This document shows positions 20,547 through 28,895 of a stretch of DNA of 64,000 nt, in pieces. Source of the DNA: Anaeromyxobacter oryzisoli (lineage in GTDB: Bacteria; Myxococcota; Myxococcia; Myxococcales; Anaeromyxobacteraceae); NCBI RefSeq assembly GCF_022690765.1, contig NZ_JALCZA010000017.1, positions 1-64,000 of the forward strand, written 5' to 3'. The translations under genes were made by a program, and so were the position numbers. The notes under the pieces are model-generated. The model ran no database searches. It was not told where the DNA came from and saw nothing but the letters and a program-made list of their open reading frames with translations. Every line of letters starts with the position of its first letter. Positions within the stretch are counted from its first letter, which is position 1.

Positions 20547-21485
20547 ATGAAGCCCACCGACCACTACACGCGCGCGCCCGACGGGACGCGGATCCACTGG
20601 ACCCGTCTCGGCGCGGGCAACCCGACCGTCGTCCTCCTCGACGGGATCGGGTGCGCCGGGTACGTGTGGCGCCACCTCGAGCCCGCCCTGGCCCGCGAGC
20701 ACCGCGTCCTTCACGTGCAGTGGCGCGGCCACGGCGAGAGCGAGTCGCCCCGCGATCCCGGGCGCGTCGGGCTCGAGGAGTGCGTGGACGACCTCCTCGC
20801 GGTGCTCGACGACGCCGGCGAGGAGGCGGCGGTCCTCGCCGGGCACTCGATGGGCGTGCAGGTCGCGCTCGAGACGCACCGGCGGGCCCCGCGGCGGGTC
20901 CGGGGCCTCGTCCTCGTCTGCGGCGCGCCCGGGCGGCCCATCGACACGTTCCACGACTCCCCGGTGCTCCGGCTCGCGTTCCCGTTCGCGCGGGCGCTCG
21001 TCGAGCGCTGGCCCGACCTGGCCCGGACCGCGTTCCGCACCGTGGTCTCGACCGACCTCGCCGTCGAGTACGCCCTCGCCTTCGAGGTGGACCGGTCCCG
21101 CGTCGAGCGCGTCGATCTCGAGCGGTACTTCCGGGACCTCGCCCGGGTGGATCCCACCCTCTTCGTCCGCCTGCTCGCCTCGGCCGGCGTCCACGACACG
21201 ACCGACCACCTCCCCGAGGTGGACGTCCCGACCCTGGTCGTCGCCGGCGAGCACGACTCCTTCACGCCGGTCCGCCTCTCGCGGCGGATGCACGAGGCGA
21301 TCCCCGGCAGCGAGCTGCTCGTCGTCCCGGGCGGCACCCACGTCGCGCCGCTCGAGGCGCCTGACCTGGTCGCGGAGCACGTGCTCGCGTTCCTCGCCGG
21401 CCGTGTCCCGGCCCGCCGCGCGGCCCGCCGTCCGCCCCGGCCCGCCGCCGCGCGCCGCCGCCGGACCCGCCGCACCTCGAGGTGA
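20547..21485 (+). CDS. alpha/beta hydrolase
   Basis: A 312-aa hydrolase. The nucleophile elbow is GHSMG (Ser in VLAGHSMGVQVAL), the acid is in VVAGEHDSFTP and the histidine in GGTHVAPLE, giving a complete triad. The cap region lies between, about residues 125-210. The C-terminal 25 residues are a very basic Arg/Pro/Ala tail, unusual and possibly non-conserved. Its TGA at 21483-21485 is embedded in the ribosome-binding site of the next gene. The substrate is unknown; relatives act on esters or lactones. Confidence 0.85.
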   Translation: MKPTDHYTRAPDGTRIHWTRLGAGNPTVVLLDGIGCAGYVWRHLEPALAREHRVLHVQWRGHGESESPRDPGRVGLEECVDDLLAVLDDAGEEAAVLAGHSMGVQVALETHRRAPRRVRGLVLVCGAPGRPIDTFHDSPVLRLAFPFARALVERWPDLARTAFRTVVSTDLAVEYALAFEVDRSRVERVDLERYFRDLARVDPTLFVRLLASAGVHDTTDHLPEVDVPTLVVAGEHDSFTPVRLSRRMHEAIPGSELLVVPGGTHVAPLEAPDLVAEHVLAFLAGRVPARRAARRPPRPAAARRRRTRRTSR

Positions 21486-21488
21486 TCC

Positions 21489-24392
21489 CTGCGCTCCGCC
21501 TTCGCCCTCGCCGCGGCGCTCGCGGCCCTCGCCGCCGTCCCCGCGCCCGCGCGCGGCCAGCTCTACGATCCCCGCTACCGCTTCCGCACCATCGAGAGCG
21601 ACCACTTCCGCGTGCACTACCACCAGGGCGAGGAGGCGCTCGCGCAGGAGGTGGTCCGCGCCGCCGAGCGCGCCCACGACCTGCTCGTCCCGGCGCTCGG
21701 CCACGCGCCGCGCGACCGGACCGAGGTGGTCCTCTCCGACGACACCGACCAGGCGAACGGCTCGGCGACGCCCCTCCCCTACGACACGATCCGGCTCTAC
21801 GCGGTCCCGCCGACCGAGCTGTCGGAGCTGAACGCGTACCGGGACTGGGTGCCGGCGCTGGTGTTCCACGAGTACGTCCACGTCCTCCACCTCGGCGAGG
21901 TGGGCGGGATCCCCGGGCTCGCGAACCGGCTCTTCGGGCGGCTCCTCTTCCCGAACGGGCTCGTCCCCGGGTGGATGGTCGAGGGCATGGCGGTGCTGCA
22001 TGAAGGCGACGGGGAGCCGCCCGGCGCCGGCCGGAACCGGAGCGCGCTCTTCGACATGTACGCGCGCGCCCTCGCCACCGAGCCGCCCGGCTTCCCCGCC
22101 CTCGACGCGGTCTCGAGCCCGATGGTCGAGTGGCCGAGCGGCAGCGTGCCGTACCTCCTCGGCGGCCGGTTCATGGCGTTCCTCGAGGCGCGGTACGGCC
22201 GCGCCGCGCTGGCCGGCTACCTCCGCGATCAGGGGTCGCAGCTCTGGCCGTACGCGCCGGGCTGGGTCGCGGAGCGCTGGTTCGGGAAGGACTTCCTCGC
22301 GCTCTGGGCGGACTACCGCGCGTCCGAGGAGGCGCGCTTCGCCGCTCAGCTCGTTCGCGTGCGGGGGCGGCCGGTGACCCGGCCGCGGCGGCTCACCGCC
22401 CACGGCGGCGAGGCGACGACGCCGCGCTGGTCCCCGGACGGCGCCTTCATCGCGTACTACCGGCGCACCCTCGACCGCCGCCCGGGCGTCTTCCGGATCA
22501 CCCCCGACGGCCGCGACCTGGGGCGGGCCGCGACGATCGACGCGAACGGCGCGCTGGCGCTCCGCTCGCCACGCGAGGCGGTGGTGGCGATCACGGAGGT
22601 CTGGCGGGAGCACCGCCTGTACGACGACCTCTGGCTCGTGGACCTCGAGACCGGCGGGCGCCGCCGCCTCACCGACGGCGCCCGGGCCACCGAGCCGGCC
22701 CTCACGCCCGACGGCGCGGCGGTGGTCTACGTCCGGCGCGAGGACGGCGGGGGGCTGCGCCTCGTCCGGCGCCCGCTCGCCGGTGGCCCCGAGGAGCTGC
22801 TCGTCTCGCGCCCCGGCGCCCAGCTCTTCGCCCCCGCCCCCTCGCCCGACGGCCGCCGCGTGGCGTTCGTCCTCCAGGAGGACGGCCACCGCGACCTCGC
22901 GCTCTGGGAGGACGGGAAGGTCACGCGGATCACCGACGACGACGCCCTCGACGCGAGCCCGGCCTGGACGCCCGACGGCCGGTTCGTGCTCTTCTCCTCC
23001 GACCGCGGGGGCATCTACGACCTCTACGCGTGGGAGGCGGCCACCGGCGCGATCCGTCAGGTCACGAACGTCGAGTCCGGCGCGTTCCAGCCCGCCGTCT
23101 CGCCCGACGGCAAGACCATCGCCTTCCTCACCTACTCGCGCGCCGGGTTCGACCTCGCGACCATCCCCTTCGATCCGGAGACCTGGCTCGAGCCCGAGCC
23201 GGCCCCGCCGCCCGTCGCCCTCCCTGCCGCGGCCGCGCCCGCGCCCCTCCCCTCCCGCCCGTACTCTCCGTGGGCCACCCTCACGCCGCGGTGGTGGTTC
23301 CCGATCTGGGGCGCCGACGGGGCCGGGTCCACCTTCGGCGCGGTGACCGGCGGGAGCGACGTGCTCGGCCGCCATGCCTACGCCCTCCAGGCGTGGTGGA
23401 GCGCGATCGGGCGCGAGCCCGGGTACTCGGCGGCGTACCTGGGCGGCTGGTCGTGGCCCCGGCTCGACCTCTCCTCGTCACGCTGGGTGGACACCGCGCC
23501 GGGCGGGACGCGCGGCCTCCAGACGGACACGAGCTTCGGCGCGGGCGCGACGTTCACCTTCTCGCGCCTCACCTCCGGGCTCAGCCTGCGCCTCGGGTGG
23601 GACGGGACGCGCTACGACGTCATGGGCGAGCGCCGGCGCGCGACGACCAGCGACGGCCTCGGGTGGGGCGACGGGTTCCTCGCCGAGCTCTCGCTGCGGG
23701 TCGGCTACTCCGACGCGCGGCGGTTCGCGCGGTCCATCTCGCCGGAGGAGGGGCGCACGGTCGCCCTCGCCTTCGGCGCCGCCGGGCCGGAGATCGGGAG
23801 CGACTTCCAGCTCGCGCGAGCGCGGGGCGCCTACGCCGGGTACCTCCGCGTCCCCGGCACCGAGCACGCCGTGATCGCAGCCCGGCTCGGCGGCGGGGTC
23901 GCGCACGGCTCCATCGGCGGGCGGGCGCCGTACAAGCTCGGCGGCGCGACCACCGCCGACCCGCTCTCCCTCCTCCTCGGCACCGTCGCCGCGCCCACCG
24001 ACCAGCTCCGCGGGTACCCGTACGGCTGGCTCCTCGGGACCGGCTTCGACGCCGCGAGCCTCGAGCTCCGCTTCCCCATCGCCTCCCCGGGGTGGGGCCA
24101 CTCGACCTGGCCGCTGTTCCTGCGGCGGCTGCACGGGGCGGCGTTCGCGGACCTGGGCGACGCCTTCGATCTCCCCGGAGAGCTGCCCTTCGCCGGGCAC
24201 GGGTTCTCGTGGCAGGAGCTCCGGCTCGGCGCCGGCGCCGAGCTGCGCGCCGAGGTCGTCCTCGGCTACTGGCTGCCCGCGGACGTCCACCTCGGCCTCG
24301 CCCATGCGTTCGGGCGGGTGTTCCGTGGTGAGTCCCGGGAGGCCGGCGTCGATCCGCTGACGGTGTACCTGACGGTCGGGCCGGCGTTCTGA
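21489..24392 (+). CDS. exported HEXXH metalloprotease + PD40 propeller + outer-membrane barrel fusion
   Basis: A large envelope protein of about 967 aa. In this frame a signal peptide (LRSAFALAAALAALAAVPAPARGQ) begins directly after the preceding TGA. No ATG/GTG/TTG precedes it, so CTG at 21489 is proposed as the start, with GAGGTGA immediately upstream; GTG at 21612 would lose the signal. Residues 127-131 are HEYVH, with Glu165 in WMVEGMA: a gluzincin (peptidase MA-like) active site. Five or so TolB/PD40 blades follow (SPDG or TPDG repeats, about 300-580). The C-terminal roughly 340 residues are strand-rich and end in PAF, like an outer-membrane beta-barrel. Probably a surface or outer-membrane processing protein. 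Confidence 0.75.
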   Translation: MRSAFALAAALAALAAVPAPARGQLYDPRYRFRTIESDHFRVHYHQGEEALAQEVVRAAERAHDLLVPALGHAPRDRTEVVLSDDTDQANGSATPLPYDTIRLYAVPPTELSELNAYRDWVPALVFHEYVHVLHLGEVGGIPGLANRLFGRLLFPNGLVPGWMVEGMAVLHEGDGEPPGAGRNRSALFDMYARALATEPPGFPALDAVSSPMVEWPSGSVPYLLGGRFMAFLEARYGRAALAGYLRDQGSQLWPYAPGWVAERWFGKDFLALWADYRASEEARFAAQLVRVRGRPVTRPRRLTAHGGEATTPRWSPDGAFIAYYRRTLDRRPGVFRITPDGRDLGRAATIDANGALALRSPREAVVAITEVWREHRLYDDLWLVDLETGGRRRLTDGARATEPALTPDGAAVVYVRREDGGGLRLVRRPLAGGPEELLVSRPGAQLFAPAPSPDGRRVAFVLQEDGHRDLALWEDGKVTRITDDDALDASPAWTPDGRFVLFSSDRGGIYDLYAWEAATGAIRQVTNVESGAFQPAVSPDGKTIAFLTYSRAGFDLATIPFDPETWLEPEPAPPPVALPAAAAPAPLPSRPYSPWATLTPRWWFPIWGADGAGSTFGAVTGGSDVLGRHAYALQAWWSAIGREPGYSAAYLGGWSWPRLDLSSSRWVDTAPGGTRGLQTDTSFGAGATFTFSRLTSGLSLRLGWDGTRYDVMGERRRATTSDGLGWGDGFLAELSLRVGYSDARRFARSISPEEGRTVALAFGAAGPEIGSDFQLARARGAYAGYLRVPGTEHAVIAARLGGGVAHGSIGGRAPYKLGGATTADPLSLLLGTVAAPTDQLRGYPYGWLLGTGFDAASLELRFPIASPGWGHSTWPLFLRRLHGAAFADLGDAFDLPGELPFAGHGFSWQELRLGAGAELRAEVVLGYWLPADVHLGLAHAFGRVFRGESREAGVDPLTVYLTVGPAF

Positions 24393-24483
24393 TGAGCGCC
24401 GCCCGCTTGGCGAGGCACACGATGCCTAGGGCTAGCCGAGCGGGGGCTTACGAGCGAGCAGCGGAGGCCGTTCGAAAGCTCCG

Positions 24484-24573
24484 TTCGCCCTGAGCCCTTC
24501 GACTCCGCTGCTTGCGGCAGCTCCGCTCAGGGCAGGCTCCGGAGCGGGAAGCGCGCCGGAGTCGAAGGGCGAG
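24484..24573. repeat. dispersed hairpin repeat (TTCGCCCTGAGC ... TCGAAGGGCGAG)
   Basis: Ends TTCGCCCT and AGGGCGAG flank two perfect 12-bp inverted arms: CCTTCGACTCCG (24496-24507) and CGGAGTCGAAGG (24557-24568). The right end is identical over 17 bp to the element inside recG. It lies in the 252-bp gap between the envelope protease and the next small gene and could act as a structured transcript end for the former. Confidence 0.75.
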
Positions 24574-24644
24574 CAGCGCAGGAGGAGTCTGCCCCGCGCA
24601 GGCAGACGGAGCTCGGCCCGGCAGCCGCTGCGCGCGCAGACGAC

Positions 24645-24959
24645 CTACGCCTCGCGCGGCCGGCGGATCGCCTGGGCGATGCGGAAAGGCGCGAGCACCA
24701 GCGTGCGGGCGAGCCGCAGGGCGTCCTGCACCAGCTCGGCCAGGATCGCCGAGACCGGCACCTCGATCTCGGTGGCGCGGCGCTCTGCCGCAGAGATCTC
24801 GGCCATGCGCTCGACCTTCTCCCGCTGGTTCCGGCGCGCTTGCTGGCTCTGCGCCGCCGTCTCGCCGACGAACCGCTTCCCCCCCGGGGCCCCGCGCCGG
24901 AGGTCCGCCACCTGCATCGACATCGCGTCCTTCGAAGATCCGGACCGGTGCTTCGCCAT
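24645..24959 (-). CDS. small basic protein of unknown function (104 aa)
   Basis: Starts MAKHRSGSSKDAMSMQVADL. It is strongly helical and charged (QQARRNQREKVERMAEISAAERRATEIEV), then has a weakly hydrophobic stretch (AILAELVQDALRLARTLVLAPF) that may associate with membrane. It ends in a basic tail. No family recognised. Transcribed toward the repeat at 24.5 kb. Confidence 0.5.
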   Translation of the reverse strand: MAKHRSGSSKDAMSMQVADLRRGAPGGKRFVGETAAQSQQARRNQREKVERMAEISAAERRATEIEVPVSAILAELVQDALRLARTLVLAPFRIAQAIRRPREA

Positions 24960-25021
24960 GTAGGGAAGCTAGGCTCGCCGCACTGCGGCGGCGACCGCCC
25001 TCCAGCCCCGTGCGTACGTGC

Positions 25022-25050
25022 TTGCGGGCTGCCCCGACCGATGCTAGAAA
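25022..25050 (+). promoter_or_regulatory. sigma-70-type promoter of tRNA-Thr
   Basis: -35 TTGCGG (25022-25027), a 17-bp spacer, and extended -10 TGC-TAGAAA (hexamer 25045-25050). The tRNA begins 22 bp after the -10. Spacing and position fit well. Confidence 0.6.
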
Positions 25051-25071
25051 ACGCGCGCTTCTGCAGCACCC

Positions 25072-25144
<73 letters not shown>

Positions 25145-25179
25145 CTCAACTCCCCGAAACATCGAGCGATTCAAGACAG

Positions 25180-25210
25180 ACGGGCTCCCGACCAGGAGCC
25201 CGTTTCTCGT
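25180..25210 (+). terminator. terminator downstream of tRNA-Thr
   Basis: Perfect 9-bp arms ACGGGCTCC (25180-25188) and GGAGCCCGT (25195-25203), followed by TTCTCGTT. It lies 36 bp after the tRNA and before the convergent oxidoreductase gene. Confidence 0.7.
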
Positions 25211-25227
25211 TCCGCTGCGCGACGGCT

Positions 25228-26166
25228 TCAGGCCCCCGCCTCGCCCCACGCAACCTCAAGCACGATCTTGCCGTGCGACCTCCCCTGCTGGTTGAGGTCC
25301 AGCGCCTCGCGCGCCCGCTCGAGGGGGAGCACCTGCGTGACGTGAGGCTTCACGGCGCCGCGCTCGACGAGCGCCGCGATCTCGCGCAGGTCCTCGGTGT
25401 CGTACCTCATCCCGAACATCACGCCGCGGACGCCGGCTTGCCGGGCCGCGTCGTCGTCGATCTCGCCGACGAGGTTGATGAGCATGCCCCCGGGTTTCAG
25501 GATCGACCACGAGCGAGCCTGGACGTCGCCGCCGAGCGGGTCGAGCACGACGTCCATGTCGTGCACCTCCTGCTCGAACCGCTCGTGCTGGTAATCGACG
25601 ATCCGGGAGACGCCGAGGCCGCGCAGGTACTCGAAGCTCGGCGCGCTCGCGGTGGCGAACACCTCCGCCCCCTTCAGCTTCGCGAACTGGACCGCGAACG
25701 CTCCGACGCCGCCGCTCGCGCCGTGGACGAGGAACCTCATCCCGGGCCGCGCGCCTGCGGTGTCCACGACGGCCTGCCACGCGGTCAGTGACGGCATGGG
25801 GATCGACGCGGCGGTGACGAAGTCGAGGTTCTTCGGCTTGTGGACGAGATCCGACGCGGGGACGCGCGCGTACTCGGCGAAGCTGCCCCAGGTTTCGCCG
25901 AAGACCTCGTCGCCTTCGTGGAAGGAGGTCCCGGACCTCGCTCCGATCTTCGCGACGACCCCCGAGAAGTCCTGTCCGAGCGTGAGCGGCACGCGATCCG
26001 CGCCCGCGGGGTTGTAGATGTGCTCGCGGATCATCCAGTCGACCGGGTTCACCGCCGCGGCGTGGACGTGGACCAGGACCTTGCCCGCGGTCACCCGGGG
26101 CAGCGGGACGTCGTCGATCCGGACCTGGTCCGGGCCGCCGAACTCGTGGATACGGATCGCCTTCAT
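25228..26166 (-). CDS. NADP-dependent zinc-less alcohol dehydrogenase / quinone-reductase-like (MDR) protein
   Basis: A medium-chain dehydrogenase/reductase of the quinone-reductase branch, 312 aa. The GroES-like N-terminus is MKAIRIHEFGGPDQVRIDDV with AAVNPVDWMIR and LGQDFSGVV. The Rossmann nucleotide site is VHGASGGVGAFAVQFAK. There is no catalytic-zinc cysteine set, so it is predicted to be a zinc-free reductase of quinones or enones. The start at 26166 matches the family N-terminus. It is divergent from the ArsN2-like gene. Confidence 0.88.
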   Translation of the reverse strand: MKAIRIHEFGGPDQVRIDDVPLPRVTAGKVLVHVHAAAVNPVDWMIREHIYNPAGADRVPLTLGQDFSGVVAKIGARSGTSFHEGDEVFGETWGSFAEYARVPASDLVHKPKNLDFVTAASIPMPSLTAWQAVVDTAGARPGMRFLVHGASGGVGAFAVQFAKLKGAEVFATASAPSFEYLRGLGVSRIVDYQHERFEQEVHDMDVVLDPLGGDVQARSWSILKPGGMLINLVGEIDDDAARQAGVRGVMFGMRYDTEDLREIAALVERGAVKPHVTQVLPLERAREALDLNQQGRSHGKIVLEVAWGEAGA

Positions 26167-26500
26167 CGCGCCCCCCTCCGCGGCAGCTGCGGCCCCGGTG
26201 CCGAGGTGACGGTAATCACGGTGAGGCCGCCCGAGGGCCGTCATCGCCCGGACGGCGAACCCGGTGACGGGTCCGGGCAGGAGCGGCAGTTCGCCACGAC
26301 GGAAGAGCCGGCCGGGCCGCCTCGAACGGGACGATCTTCCCGCGACGAGCGATGGCTTGGCCGTTTCCACCGATGGCTTCCGGTCCTTCGCCCGGCGGAA
26401 GAAGGTGGACGGGCTCGCGGACAGCCAAACGCGGCTTCGTTCTGATAGACCTCGCGAGCGGATCGTCCCGCGCCCCACGGCCGGACAGCGGAGGACCGCC
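26167..26500. other. divergent intergenic region, nothing recognised
   Basis: A 334-bp gap between two divergent starts. I see no gene, convincing promoter or repeat in it. Confidence 0.5.
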
Positions 26501-26941
26501 ATGACGTTCAGCTACGCGCCGGCGACCGCCGCAGACCTCGCCGCCATCCGCGCCCTGCTCGCGGAGGCGCACCTCCCCGTCGAGGACCTCGGCCTCTCCC
26601 ACCAGCACTTCATCGTCGCCCGCGAGGGCGCCAATGTCGTCGGGTGCATCGGGCTCGAGCGCTACGGCGACGACGCGCTGCTGCGCTCGCTCGTCGTAGC
26701 CCCGTCGCGCCGGGGGGCGGGCTTCGGCAAGGGCCTTTACGCGGAGGCGCTCGCGGAGGCGCGGCGCGGCGGCGTCGCGGCGCTCTACCTCCTCACGAAC
26801 ACCGCCGAGGGGCTCTTCAGCCGCTTCGGGTTCTCGCGGATCGCGCGCGCCGCGGTCCCGGCCGCGGTGGCGTCGAGCCTGGAGTTCCGCTCCCTCTGCC
26901 CCGCGTCGGCGGTCTGCATGGTGAAGCGACTCGCGCCGTGA
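26501..26941 (+). CDS. GNAT N-acetyltransferase, ArsN2-like
   Basis: A 146-aa GNAT fold. Acetyl-CoA contact segment LVVAPSRRGAGFGKGLYAEAL; earlier strands VVGCIGLERYGDDALLRSL. The C-terminal block FGFSRIARAAVPAAVASS...FRSLCPASAVCM contains the SLCPASA(V)CM motif, which I associate with ArsN2 proteins of arsenic-resistance operons. ArsN-type enzymes acetylate organo-arsenical antibiotics or related amines. No other ars gene is beside it, so the role is inferred from family resemblance only. The start is at ATG 26501. Confidence 0.75.
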   Translation: MTFSYAPATAADLAAIRALLAEAHLPVEDLGLSHQHFIVAREGANVVGCIGLERYGDDALLRSLVVAPSRRGAGFGKGLYAEALAEARRGGVAALYLLTNTAEGLFSRFGFSRIARAAVPAAVASSLEFRSLCPASAVCMVKRLAP

Positions 26942-26965
26942 GCGTCCGCGCGAGCGCGGCCGGGG

Positions 26966-28543
26966 CTACTTCCGCTCCTCCTTCGCCCGCTCCTGCAGGT
27001 ACCAGGCGTGCTCGGGGCGCGCGAGGATCTCGTCGAGCACCGCCTGCACGGCCTTGGCCTGCGCGACCTGGCCCCGGGCGGCGGCGTGGGCGACGATCTC
27101 ACGCGCCTCCGGGACCACCTTCTCGTAGAAGGTCTGGGCGACCTCGTACATCCCGTGCCAGTGCGCGTAGTCGGGCGCCATCATCGCGGCGCCATGGCGC
27201 GCGCGCCGGCCCTGGTGATGGTGGAGCTCGAACCAGTCCCACTCGATCTGCTCGTCGAACGGCGCCTTGGTGAGGAGCCCCTGGTCGTAGAGCGCCTTCA
27301 TGAGCGCCTGCCCCGGCTTGGCGAACTTCTCGTCGTAGAGCACGACGAGGTCGTCGTACTGCTTGTAGGCCGCGTCCACCGTCGAGGACGCGTGGCACGT
27401 CGTGCACACCTCCTTCATCCGCTCGCGCTTCTGGAGCGCGGTGTCCACCACCGCCGCCTTCCGCTTCGCCGGGTCGGTCTCGGTGACGACCCGGTGCTCC
27501 GCGTCGGTGTCCATCGGCTGGGAGACCGGCGGGCGGTTCGTCCAGGAGAGCCGCTCGCCCGGATCGTGCGTCACCTTCCCGCCGTTCACGTTGGCGGACA
27601 TGTGGCACGTCGCGCAGGTGGGGGCGGCGGAGTAGTCCTTCCCGAGCACCCAGCTCTTCCCGTCGAGGTTCATCCGGTCGCGCGCGTCGCGGTAGGCGAT
27701 GCCGTGCTTGGACTCTTCGTAGATCTCCTTCTGCGGGTGGTCGGGGCCGAGGTGGCAGGTGCCGCAGTTCTCGGGCTGCCGGGCGCGCCGCCGGGAGAAG
27801 TCGTGCCGGCTGTGGCAGGCCGAGCAGGAGCCGAGGGAGCCATCCAGGTTGATCCGGCCGATGCCGGCGTTCGGCCAGGTGGCCTCCACGAACACGGGCT
27901 TCCCCTCCCCATCGCGCAGGATCCGATCCAGGACGCCCGGCTGGGTGGGCCTCCCGTCGGGGCCGGGCTTCAGGTCGTCCACCGTGATCGGGGCGCCCGA
28001 CTTCGCCTTGAGCGCCGTCTTGTTGCCGTGGCACTGCTGGCAGCCGGCCTGCGCGCTGGCCATCCCGTTCACCTGCGGGTCCATGCCGCGCCCGGCCGCC
28101 GTGCCGTGCGGAGCGAACGGCAGCCGCGCGCCCTCCACCGTCTCCGCGAGGCCGTTGTCCAGCGAGGCGAGGATGTTCCCCGCCTTGGCGTGGTGGCTCC
28201 GGCCGAACTCCTCCGCCTCCTGCCGATGGCAGCGGCCGCAGTCGCGCGGCGTGACCACCGTCGCGACGAGCTCGCCTCCGTGCTCGAACGCGTCCGCGTC
28301 GCCCTTCGACGCCTGATGGCAGTCGAGGCAGCCGACGCCCTTCCGGGCGTGCCCGCTGTCGTGCCACTGCTCGACGATGCCGGGGTTCGTGCTGGAGTGG
28401 CAGTCCACGCACCCTCGGGAGCGGGCCGGCGCGGACGCCGAGGAGGTGGCGGCGGACGCCTTGCGCGTCCCGCCCCGGGTCGCGGCGAAGGCGACCGGGG
28501 CGAGGCACAGGGCTGCGAGGAGCGCGACGTGACGTGCGTGCAT
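26966..28543 (-). CDS. octaheme c-type cytochrome, hydroxylamine oxidoreductase (HAO)-like
   Basis: A periplasmic multiheme enzyme of 525 aa. A signal peptide (HVALLAALCLAPVAFA) is followed by eight CXXCH motifs in order: CVDCH, CLDCH, CGRCH, CQQCH, CSACH, CGTCH, CATCH, CTTCH. This number and spacing fit the HAO/octaheme nitrite-reductase class that oxidises hydroxylamine or reduces nitrite/hydroxylamine. Tyrosines occur after the last haem (YKQYDDLVVLYDEKF), where HAO has its haem-crosslinking Tyr; whether one aligns with it decides oxidative or reductive use and cannot be settled here. A small unknown gene is 85 bp upstream. An FNR-like site lies 550 bp upstream. Confidence 0.88.
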   Translation of the reverse strand: MHARHVALLAALCLAPVAFAATRGGTRKASAATSSASAPARSRGCVDCHSSTNPGIVEQWHDSGHARKGVGCLDCHQASKGDADAFEHGGELVATVVTPRDCGRCHRQEAEEFGRSHHAKAGNILASLDNGLAETVEGARLPFAPHGTAAGRGMDPQVNGMASAQAGCQQCHGNKTALKAKSGAPITVDDLKPGPDGRPTQPGVLDRILRDGEGKPVFVEATWPNAGIGRINLDGSLGSCSACHSRHDFSRRRARQPENCGTCHLGPDHPQKEIYEESKHGIAYRDARDRMNLDGKSWVLGKDYSAAPTCATCHMSANVNGGKVTHDPGERLSWTNRPPVSQPMDTDAEHRVVTETDPAKRKAAVVDTALQKRERMKEVCTTCHASSTVDAAYKQYDDLVVLYDEKFAKPGQALMKALYDQGLLTKAPFDEQIEWDWFELHHHQGRRARHGAAMMAPDYAHWHGMYEVAQTFYEKVVPEAREIVAHAAARGQVAQAKAVQAVLDEILARPEHAWYLQERAKEERK

Positions 28544-28628
28544 GCGGGGACTCCGAAGGCGATGAGGGCTGCGGGCTGGGAGGGGATCGCTTCGCGAATT
28601 CGGCCCACCGGTGATCACGGACCGTCGG

Positions 28629-28895
28629 TCAGACGAAGGCGCGGCTGTTGCGTGGCGCGGCGACCGGCGACCGCGAGCCGACCGATGCGCGGCGCGCCGG
28701 CCTCACTCGCGGCGTCCCCCGGGGCAACGTCGCCCGGACGGACGTGACCGGCGAGGACGCGCCGCTGCGAGCGCGCCGCGTCCGCGTCCGGGCCGGCGCC
28801 CGGCGACGAAGCTCGCCGGCGAACGCCAGGAAGGCCTGGAGCGTCCGCTCCACCCGGTCCTCGTCCATCATCGACAGCGCCTCGAAGGCGTCCAT
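28629..28895 (-). CDS. possible small protein (88 aa), unknown function
   Basis: The ATG at 28895 has a strong ribosome-binding site (GGAGGAG six bases upstream). The first 30 residues (MDAFEALSMMDEDRVERTLQ and onward) form a plausible amphipathic helix pair. The rest is a very basic Arg/Ser/Pro-rich tail of low complexity. It is on the same strand and just upstream of the octaheme cytochrome, and could be cotranscribed with it. No family recognised. Confidence 0.45.
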   Translation of the reverse strand: MDAFEALSMMDEDRVERTLQAFLAFAGELRRRAPARTRTRRARSGASSPVTSVRATLPRGTPRVRPARRASVGSRSPVAAPRNSRAFV

